A stretch of 5,271 nucleotides of DNA from Burkholderiales bacterium (lineage in GTDB: Bacteria > Pseudomonadota > Gammaproteobacteria > Burkholderiales > CAIKXV01): the NCBI GenBank assembly GCA_019751575.1, contig JAIENF010000144.1, positions 1 to 5,271 of the forward strand, written 5' to 3'. Position numbers and translations under genes: made by a program. Shown in pieces: positions 1-5,271 of this stretch (position 1 is its first letter; each line of letters opens with the position of its first letter). The notes under the pieces were generated by a model. The model searched no databases. It had not been told where the DNA came from and saw nothing but the letters and a program-made list of their open reading frames with translations.

Positions 1-318
1 CCGGTGCCGTCCTCGCAGAAGGCGCTGGCCCGCGCCGGCCTGACGCTGAAGGACATGGACGTCATCGAGATCAACGAAGCCTTCGCGGCGCAGGTGCTCG
101 CCTGCCTGAAGGGCCTCGGCACCTCGTTCGAGGATTCGCGGGTGAACATGAACGGCGGCGCGATCGCCGTCGGCCATCCGCTGGGCGCCTCGGGTGCACG
201 CATCGCGCTGACGGCCGCACGCCAGCTGCAGCGCACCGGTGGCCGCTACGCGCTGGTCAGCCTGTGCATCGGCGTCGGCCAGGGCATGGCGCTGGTGATG
301 GAACGCGTCGACGGCTGA
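1..318 (+). CDS. Thiolase (acetyl-CoA acetyltransferase / 3-oxoacyl-CoA thiolase family), C-terminal part
   Basis: This is the last 105 residues of a thiolase; its start lies before the window. Thiolases split 3-oxoacyl-CoA with CoA to give acetyl-CoA plus a shortened acyl-CoA, or run the reverse condensation, as soluble cytoplasmic enzymes. All C-terminal active-site blocks are visible: NEAFA at fragment residues 25-29, the [16 protein letters not shown] block at 52-67 with catalytic His59, and CIGVGQG at 89-95 with the second catalytic Cys89. The nucleophilic cysteine of the N-terminal domain is outside the window. The fragment ends where thiolases normally end. The next gene, glutaryl-CoA dehydrogenase, begins 29 bases after the stop on the same strand, so the two are probably co-transcribed and the enzyme could act on acetoacetyl-CoA formed downstream of glutaryl-CoA. 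Substrate chain length cannot be read from this fragment; a 3-oxoadipyl-CoA thiolase is also possible. Confidence 0.95.
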   Translation, partial: PVPSSQKALARAGLTLKDMDVIEINEAFAAQVLACLKGLGTSFEDSRVNMNGGAIAVGHPLGASGARIALTAARQLQRTGGRYALVSLCIGVGQGMALVMERVDG

Positions 319-347
319 GCGTCGAGGCAGCGGAACGGAGGGGCGGG

Positions 348-1574
<1,227 letters not shown>

Positions 1575-1604
<30 letters not shown>

Positions 1605-1670
1605 CCGCACAAGCCTGGGAAGCTGGCGAGGCCGGGCTCGCTAAATCGTCTCTGACCCGAGTTTCACCTG
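1575..1670. repeat. Long imperfect inverted repeat (REP/MITE-like hairpin) between convergent genes
   Basis: The left arm (1577-1604) and right arm (1641-1668) are reverse complements over 28 bases, with only a two-base mismatch (tc against ct). One further pair (1605/1640) extends the stem inward, and a G-T then a C-G pair extend it outward to 1575/1670. The shared core is CGGGTCAGAGACGATTTAG. The spacer of about 34 bases contains a small inner inverted repeat (AGCC 1612-1615 with GGCT 1635-1638). The left arm carries the gcdH stop codon, and the right arm ends just before the stop of the opposing tctC-like gene. The GGGTCAGAG-type core resembles, from memory, palindromes near REP-associated (IS200-like Y1) transposases in Proteobacteria; no transposase is present here, so it would be a non-autonomous copy. 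RNA from either strand could fold into a very stable hairpin and may end transcription both ways, but no T-run follows either arm, so it is not a canonical intrinsic terminator. Confidence 0.85.
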
Positions 1671-1674
1671 GTCT

Positions 1675-2655
1675 TCACTCGGGCTTGATGCCGGCCTTCT
1701 TGACCAGGGCGACGTACTTGCCGGCTTCCTCGCGCATGAAGGCGTCGAACTGGGCGGGGCTCATCGCGGAGGGCGCATCGAAGCCGAGTTCGGCGAAGCG
1801 TTTCTGCACGTCGGCCTGCGCCATCGCCTTCGTCATCTCGGCATGCATGCGGGTGACCACCGGGGCAGGCGTCTTCGCCGGTGCGACCAGTCCGATCCAG
1901 CCGCGGAATTCGTAGCCCTTGAGCCCGGACTCGTTGACGGTGGGCAGGTCGGGCAGCATCGCCGAGCGGGTCATCGGCGTCACGGCGAGCGCGCGCAGCT
2001 TGCCTTCCTGCACGAAGCGGATGGACGTCGAGATGGTGTCGAACATCACGTCGATATGGCCACCGACGAGGTCGGCGACCGCCGGTGCACCACCCTTGTA
2101 GGGGACATGCACCATCTGCACGCCGGTGAGGGCGCGGAACATCTCGGTCGACAGGTGCTGCACGCTGCCCACCCCGGCCGATCCATACGAAAGCTTGTTC
2201 GGCGACGAGCGCGCGATGCGGATCAGGTCGGCCATGTTCTTCGCCGGCACCCGCGGATTGACAACCACGATGTTGGCCTGGAACGCGGCCAGCGCGATGC
2301 CGGAGAAATCGCGCTGCGGGTCGAAGCTCATGTTGGCGATGACGGCGCGGTTCGCCGCCAGCGGGCCACCGCTGGACATCATCAGCGTGTAGCCGTCGGG
2401 CGCCGCCTTGGCTGCCAGTTCGCCGGCGATGTTGCCGGAGGCGCCAGGCCGGTTCTCGACCAGCACCTGGGCACCGAGCGCTTCGCCGATCGGCCCGCTC
2501 AGGATGCGGGCGGTCAGGTCGACAGAGCCGCCCGGTGCGAACCCGACCAGGAAGCGCACCGGTTTGGACGGCCAGGCCTGGGCGGTGGCGGTGGCCGCCG
2601 AGCCCAGGCCGGCGAGCAGGCATGCGATGGCTGGGGCGGCTTTCATCGAAGGCAT
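1675..2655 (-). CDS. Tripartite tricarboxylate transporter substrate-binding protein (TctC/Bug family)
   Basis: This 326-residue extracytoplasmic solute receptor would capture a small carboxylate in the periplasm, as in tripartite tricarboxylate transporters. A signal peptide is visible: Lys5, a hydrophobic core at about 7-21, and a likely cleavage after AQA27, leaving mature WPSKPVRFLVGFAPGG. Family hallmarks are PGGSVDLTAR (41-50), VENRPGASGNIAGE (66-79), DGYTLMMSS (87-95), YGSAGVGSVQHLSTEMF (157-173) and VPYKGGAPAVADLVGGHID (184-202). The start at 2655 is chosen because GGGAG lies seven bases upstream on the minus strand and it gives a normal signal peptide; the in-frame ATG at 2646 lacks a ribosome site and the reading frame upstream of 2655 looks non-coding. 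No TctA or TctB membrane subunits are adjacent, which is usual for the many orphan Bug receptors of Burkholderiales. It is divergent from the 2811-4920 gene set and convergent with gcdH. The ligand cannot be inferred. Confidence 0.93.
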   Translation of the reverse strand: MPSMKAAPAIACLLAGLGSAATATAQAWPSKPVRFLVGFAPGGSVDLTARILSGPIGEALGAQVLVENRPGASGNIAGELAAKAAPDGYTLMMSSGGPLAANRAVIANMSFDPQRDFSGIALAAFQANIVVVNPRVPAKNMADLIRIARSSPNKLSYGSAGVGSVQHLSTEMFRALTGVQMVHVPYKGGAPAVADLVGGHIDVMFDTISTSIRFVQEGKLRALAVTPMTRSAMLPDLPTVNESGLKGYEFRGWIGLVAPAKTPAPVVTRMHAEMTKAMAQADVQKRFAELGFDAPSAMSPAQFDAFMREEAGKYVALVKKAGIKPE

Positions 2656-2810
2656 GTCTGCACTCCCGGTCGCGTGGAATGCGCTCTCCGCTTGCAAGTT
2701 CGGTGCCAGCGGGCGGAGCGTAATGCGCCGGGACAGGCAGCGGATCGGTTTATCATCGAGTCCCACGCAGCAGGGCCACGCGCCGTAAGCCACGGCGCAG
2801 GAAGGCATCG
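2656..2810. promoter_or_regulatory. Divergent intergenic region with candidate plus-strand promoter
   Basis: These 155 bases separate two divergently transcribed genes and must hold the promoters of both unless either is read from elsewhere. For the plus strand, TATCAT at 2751-2756 is a five-of-six match to a sigma-70 -10 box. GGGACA at 2730-2735 is a weak -35 candidate with a rather short 15-base spacing. On the minus strand, GATAAA overlaps the same AT-rich patch and TTGCAA at 2692-2697 (read on the minus strand) is a possible -35 element, but no convincing pair was found for the tctC-like gene. A short spaced inverted repeat (CTCCGC 2686-2691, GCGGAG 2713-2718) might be an operator but could be chance at this GC content. 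No regulator gene is in the window. Confidence 0.4.
2780..2798 (+). promoter_or_regulatory. Leader hairpin abutting the flavin reductase ribosome binding site
   Basis: GCGCCGT (2780-2786) and ACGGCGC (2792-2798) form a perfect 7-bp GC-rich stem with a five-base loop, AAGCC. The stem ends directly before the Shine-Dalgarno sequence AGGAAGG (2799-2805) and lies downstream of the candidate -10 box, so it should be in the 5' leader of the flavin reductase mRNA. It leaves the ribosome site free rather than hiding it. Possible roles are mRNA 5'-end protection, a protein-binding site in RNA or DNA, or none at all. Confidence 0.4.
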
Positions 2811-3332
2811 ATGTCCCAGTTCGACTCCAACCTGTTCAAGCTCGCGATGCGCCGGGCCGCCACCGCAGTCTCGGTGGTCACCACCGACGGTGCGGCTGGC
2901 CGTTACGGCGTCACCGTGAGTTCGTTCTGTACCGCCACCGCGGATCCGCCGCAGATGCTGGCCTGCGTCTTCAAGGCCAGTGCCGCCGCGGCGGCGATCC
3001 GTGCGAACCGGCTGTTCTGCATCAACGTGCTCGACCGCACGCACCTGCATGTGGCGGACACGTTCGCCGGTCGCATCGAACGCTGGCGCAACGACCGCTT
3101 CGCCTGCGACCAGTGGAAGACGCTGGCCACCGGGGCACCCGTGCTCGAGCAGGGCCTGATTGCGCTCGACTGCACGCTGGTGTCGGAGACCGAACTGTCG
3201 ACGCACTTCGTGTTCGTCGGCCATGTCGAGAGCGTCGCGGTGAACGAAGGCGCACCGCTGCTCTACGCCGACGGACACTATCGGCGGATGGCCGAGCGCG
3301 ACCAGGTGTCGGCGGAGGACCTGGTCCAGTGA
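2811..3332 (+). CDS. Flavin reductase-like protein (HpaC/FMN-binding split-barrel family)
   Basis: This 173-residue protein has the length and layout of short-chain flavin reductases, the small partners that use NAD(P)H to reduce FMN or FAD for two-component monooxygenases. Visible signatures are an N-terminal helix followed by ATAVSVVTT (17-25), the flavin-contacting YGVTVSSF (32-39) with the conserved TVSS turn, the DPPQMLACV strand (45-53), the CINVL strand (70-74), and the terminal HFVFVGHVE (132-140) and LLYADGHYRRM (150-160) blocks. The start at 2811 follows AGGAAGG (2799-2805) by five bases. It is the first gene of a probable plus-strand operon running to 4920. No large oxygenase subunit is in the window; it may act with a monooxygenase encoded downstream of an unseen promoter, elsewhere in the genome, or by supplying reduced flavin generally. 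Family membership is firm; flavin preference and partner are unknown. Confidence 0.9.
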   Translation: MSQFDSNLFKLAMRRAATAVSVVTTDGAAGRYGVTVSSFCTATADPPQMLACVFKASAAAAAIRANRLFCINVLDRTHLHVADTFAGRIERWRNDRFACDQWKTLATGAPVLEQGLIALDCTLVSETELSTHFVFVGHVESVAVNEGAPLLYADGHYRRMAERDQVSAEDLVQ

Positions 3333-3442
3333 AGCGCATGGCGTCCGTGTTGTTCGCGCCGCAGCTGAACGGCGACATCGCACGCGCGGGGGGCGAGCCG
3401 GGTCCGGCGTCTGGCTGCGTGGTGCCGGGAGGCCTGCGATGA
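3329..3442 (+). CDS. Possible small ORF of 37 residues tiled between two operon genes
   Basis: A GTG at 3329 overlaps the flavin reductase stop in a GTGA arrangement, and this reading frame ends in a TGA that overlaps the next gene's start in an ATGA arrangement. GGAGG at 3314-3318 lies ten bases before the GTG. The peptide starts MKRMASVLFAPQLNGDIA and then becomes Gly/Pro-rich, with one Cys at residue 30. About 32 of its 37 codons end in G or C, like the neighbours, but this is weak evidence at this base composition. It could be a small protein or a translated spacer coupling ribosomes from one gene to the next. The alternative is that 3333-3438 is simply non-coding. The peptide resembles nothing I recognise; a second start, ATG at 3338, is in the same frame. 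Confidence 0.3.
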   Translation: MKRMASVLFAPQLNGDIARAGGEPGPASGCVVPGGLR

Positions 3443-3987
3443 GCACGAGGGCCCGGGACGCGCGTGCCCGGCTTCAGGCCGCGCCGCGGCCTCCGTCGCA
3501 GGCTGGGGCGCGACGGCAGGGGGTGGTCACGCCGATCACCGGTGCGCGCGTGCTGTTCGTCAACGGCCCGAACGCGAACCTGTACGGGCATGCCGGCCAG
3601 TCCACCCGAGATGACGAGACCTTCGATCAGCTCGGCGAGCGATGCGTACGTGCCGCGAAAGCCAGTGCGATCGCGCTCGATTTCCTTCAGAGCAACAGCG
3701 AAGGCGAGGTCGTCGACGCGATCCAGCAGGCCATCGGCACGAAGGATGGCATCATCATCGACGGTGCCAGCCTCGCCTGCACGTCGATCGCGGTGCTCGA
3801 CGCGCTGCAGTCCTTCCGCGGCCCGATCGTCGAGGTGCACATGGGCAGCATCCACCGGGGCGAGCCGTTCCACCAGTCCTCGTACCTCTCGCGCGTGGCC
3901 ACCGGCCTCGTCGCCGGGCTGGGTGCGGACGGCTGCGAGCTGGCAGTGCTGGCGATGCGCCGGTTGCTCGACCGTCGGAAGGCCTGA
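3439..3987 (+). CDS. Type II 3-dehydroquinate dehydratase-fold protein with altered active site
   Basis: This 182-residue protein has the type II dehydroquinase (AroQ) flavodoxin-like fold: VLFVNGPNANLYG (38-50), LQSNSEGEVVDAIQ (83-96), IIIDGASLACTSIAVLDAL (105-123) and VEVHMGSIHRGEPFHQSSYLS (131-151). AroQ converts 3-dehydroquinate to 3-dehydroshikimate. Aligned from memory to the Mycobacterium tuberculosis enzyme, Asn12, Glu99 and His101 are kept (Asn45, Glu132, His134). Arg19 becomes Ala52, catalytic Tyr24 becomes Arg57, Asn75 becomes Asp108, His81 becomes Cys114, Ser103 becomes Gly136 and Arg112 becomes His145. It is therefore probably not a housekeeping AroQ; a different substrate is likely. 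The ATG at 3439 has GGGAGG (3427-3432) six bases upstream, but gives an Arg/Ala/Pro-rich extension of about 35 residues absent from normal 145-150-residue AroQ proteins. GTG at 3523 is an alternative start with a poorly spaced ribosome site. The GhrA-like gene follows after three bases, implying coupled expression. Confidence 0.85.
   Translation: MSTRARDARARLQAAPRPPSQAGARRQGVVTPITGARVLFVNGPNANLYGHAGQSTRDDETFDQLGERCVRAAKASAIALDFLQSNSEGEVVDAIQQAIGTKDGIIIDGASLACTSIAVLDALQSFRGPIVEVHMGSIHRGEPFHQSSYLSRVATGLVAGLGADGCELAVLAMRRLLDRRKA
3476..3492. repeat. 17-base palindrome inside the aroQ-like N-terminal extension
   Basis: The sequence AGGCCGCG-C-CGCGGCCT is a perfect inverted repeat with 8-bp arms around a single central base. 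It lies within the unusual Arg/Ala/Pro-rich extension of the aroQ-like gene. A looser palindrome sits just before it (CGGG, then the self-complementary ACGCGCGT, then GCCCG, 3453-3469). Such palindromes arise easily in GC-rich DNA, and the one-base centre would not close as a tight RNA hairpin without opening inner pairs. If translation really starts at 3523, these would be leader structures rather than codons. Confidence 0.45.
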
Positions 3988-3990
3988 TCG

Positions 3991-4920
3991 ATGTCGCTCG
4001 TCTTCTACAGCCAGGTCGACAACGCCGACGACTGGCGGATGGCACTGCACGTGGCTGATCCCGCGCTGGCATTCCATGCCTGGCCCGACTGCGGGCCGTT
4101 CGACGAAGTCGAGGCCGTGCTCGCCTGGAAGGCGCCGCCCGGCTTCTACCGGCAGTTCCCGAACCTGAAGCTGATCATCAACCTCGGTGCAGGGGTCGAC
4201 AACATCGTGCGCGACGCGACGCTGCCCGCAGGCATACCGATCACCCGCATCTCGGACCCCGAGATGGGCCGGATGATGGGCCAGTTCCTGCTGACCTGCG
4301 TGATGCGCCACTTCCGCGAGTTCGGCACCTTCGAGCGTGCGCGCGCCGAGCGCCGCTGGGCCTATGTGCATCCGCGCGAGACGCGCGAGTGCACCGTCGG
4401 CATGATGGGGCTGGGCCAGCTCGGTGCGGTCGCCGCCGCCGAGTTCGTGCGCCAGGGCTTTCGCGTGCTTGGCTGGTCGCGCTCGCCGAAGATCCTGCCC
4501 GGTGTCGAGACCTTCGCCGGCATGGACGCGTTGCCGGCCTTCCTCGCGCAGAACGAGATCTGCGTGATGCTGCTGCCGCTCACCGCCGAGACCGAGAACC
4601 TGATGACCGCCGAGCGCTTCGCGCAACTGCCGCGCGGCGCGAAGTTCGTCAGTGCCGGGCGCGGCCGGACGGTCGACGAGGACGCGCTGGTCTCTGCGCT
4701 GCGCTCGGGTCAGGTGGCGGAGGCGACGCTAGACGTGTTCCATGAAGAGCCGCTGCCGCCGTCCCATCCGCTGTGGGATTTCCCGCAGGTGCTGATCACG
4801 CCGCACCTGGCGTCGGTGGCGATTCCGCGTACCGCCGCCGCGCAGATCGTGGCCAACCTGCAGCGGGTACGCAACGGCGGGCGGCCGGCGCACGCGGTGG
4901 AGCCGGCGCGCGGGTATTGA
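3991..4920 (+). CDS. D-2-hydroxyacid dehydrogenase, glyoxylate/hydroxypyruvate reductase A-like
   Basis: This 309-residue cytoplasmic NAD(P)H-dependent enzyme is close in length to E. coli GhrA (312 residues) and should interconvert 2-keto acids (glyoxylate, hydroxypyruvate or a similar acid) with D-2-hydroxy acids. It shows the family order: substrate-domain segment NLGAGVDNI (64-72), the Rossmann motif GLGQLG (140-145) within the GMMGLGQLG block, WSRSPK (162-167) after the second strand, then the catalytic triad: Arg224 in SAGRGRTVDEDAL, Glu253 in TLDVFHEEPLPPSHPLW, and His272 in ITPHLAS. The Ser163-Arg164 pair after the second strand is typical of NADPH-preferring members, so NADPH is likely. 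The start at 3991 has GGAAGG (3977-3982) eight bases upstream, inside the end of the aroQ-like gene, so expression is probably coupled. The close linkage suggests both proteins handle one pathway's hydroxy- or keto-acid intermediate. The exact substrate cannot be told from sequence, so no symbol is given. Confidence 0.93.
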   Translation: MSLVFYSQVDNADDWRMALHVADPALAFHAWPDCGPFDEVEAVLAWKAPPGFYRQFPNLKLIINLGAGVDNIVRDATLPAGIPITRISDPEMGRMMGQFLLTCVMRHFREFGTFERARAERRWAYVHPRETRECTVGMMGLGQLGAVAAAEFVRQGFRVLGWSRSPKILPGVETFAGMDALPAFLAQNEICVMLLPLTAETENLMTAERFAQLPRGAKFVSAGRGRTVDEDALVSALRSGQVAEATLDVFHEEPLPPSHPLWDFPQVLITPHLASVAIPRTAAAQIVANLQRVRNGGRPAHAVEPARGY

Positions 4921-4927
4921 CCGCCCG

Positions 4928-5271
4928 CTAGTTGTCGACGTTCACCACGTTGAAATCGACCAGCTGTGCATGGCTGAGCCAGTTCATCTCGCTCGCCAGG
5001 AACTTCGCGCCGCTGTCGACGATGCGGATCGACGCGCCCATCGCCATCACGTAGAGCGCCCAGCGCGACGCCGCCTGTGCCGAGAGCTGCTCGATCTCGA
5101 AGATCAGCCGCTGCGCCGATTCGATGCTGCCCTGGTTGCGCGCCTTCTCCATGATCGCGGCGATGCGCTGCACCGTCTGCGGGTTGCTGGCGATCGTGGG
5201 CATGTGGATGCCGTAGCGGCCACCCTTCTCGACGCGCCGCGCGACGCCACCCAGGAAGGCATCCGCGCAGG
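4928..5271 (-). CDS. Unrecognised protein, C-terminal part (start beyond the window)
   Basis: The minus-strand frame ends at the TAG at 4928-4930 and stays open to the window edge, giving 113 visible C-terminal residues. The ATG at 5203 is probably internal: no ribosome site precedes it, and the frame continues upstream with good codons (GGVARRVEKGGRYGIH). Codon third positions are strongly G/C as in neighbouring genes, which supports real coding. The fragment looks mainly helical, with a charged stretch (VQRIAAIMEKARNQGSIESA), a mildly hydrophobic stretch (WALYVMAMGASIRIV) that is too short and polar to be a clear membrane span, and an acidic polar end, VDFNVVNVDN. I do not recognise the family and assign no function. 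It is convergent with the hydroxyacid dehydrogenase gene, with only seven bases between the two stops and no convincing terminator, so the two transcripts probably overlap at their 3' ends. Confidence 0.75.
   Translation of the reverse strand, partial: CADAFLGGVARRVEKGGRYGIHMPTIASNPQTVQRIAAIMEKARNQGSIESAQRLIFEIEQLSAQAASRWALYVMAMGASIRIVDSGAKFLASEMNWLSHAQLVDFNVVNVDN

Noticed and set aside
2692..2697. TTGCAA read on the minus strand as -35 box for the TctC-like gene
   Set aside because: No acceptable -10 box occurs at 16-18 bases from it, so it was mentioned only as a possibility and not called as a promoter.
2656..2808. N-terminal extension of the TctC-like gene to an upstream ATG at 2808
   Set aside because: It would put about 51 non-signal-like residues before a good signal peptide and run through the divergent promoter region, while the start at 2655 has a well-spaced GGGAG.
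1843..2919. Plus-strand open frame of 358 codons opposite the TctC-like gene
   Set aside because: It overlaps the clear TctC signatures on the other strand and the divergent promoter region, and its own product shows only His/Arg/Gly-rich shadow sequence.
3022..4626. Minus-strand open frame of 534 codons across three plus-strand genes
   Set aside because: It spans parts of the flavin reductase, AroQ-like and GhrA-like genes, all well supported. The translation is Arg/His/Pro-rich without motifs, so it is a composition artefact.
4910..4928. Stem-loop GCGGG/CCCGC between the convergent stops, as a terminator
   Set aside because: The stem is only five base pairs with a nine-base loop, has no T-run on either strand, and overlaps coding sequence and stop codons, so it is no better than chance at this GC content.

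Overview
The window is GC-rich and densely coding, with G or C in most third codon positions. The gene content suggests a betaproteobacterium, probably of the order Burkholderiales. It combines a stand-alone periplasmic TctC/Bug-type solute receptor with acyl-CoA catabolism genes and a GhrA-type hydroxyacid dehydrogenase. The assignment is inferred from gene content, not from a phylogenetic marker.

Layout from left to right. (1) Positions 1-1604, plus strand: the 3' end of a thiolase, then a full glutaryl-CoA dehydrogenase (gcdH). They lie 29 bases apart and are probably one operon. GcdH turns glutaryl-CoA into crotonyl-CoA, and a thiolase can act at the end of the same route (acetoacetyl-CoA to acetyl-CoA). 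(2) Positions 1575-1670: a long imperfect inverted repeat, resembling a REP or miniature mobile element. It sits between convergent genes and supplies the last codons and the stop of gcdH. (3) Positions 1675-2655, minus strand: a TctC/Bug-family periplasmic binding protein with a signal peptide and no transporter membrane subunits nearby. (4) Positions 2656-2810: a divergent intergenic region with a candidate promoter and a perfect 7-bp hairpin touching the ribosome binding site of the next gene. (5) Positions 2811-4920, plus strand: a probable operon of an HpaC-like flavin reductase, a possible 37-residue small ORF overlapping both neighbours by 4 bases, an atypical type II dehydroquinase-fold protein, and a GhrA-like D-2-hydroxyacid dehydrogenase. 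(6) Positions 4928-5271, minus strand: the C-terminal part of an unrecognised protein, convergent with the previous gene.

The most unusual content is the aroQ-like gene, which keeps the fold signatures but appears to lack most of the residues that bind and dehydrate 3-dehydroquinate, and the repeat that has become part of the gcdH reading frame. A reasonable but unproven reading is that genes 2811-4920 form a small catabolic unit acting on a hydroxy- or keto-acid, with the neighbouring TctC-type receptor binding a related carboxylate. No phage, CRISPR, tRNA or rRNA features are seen.
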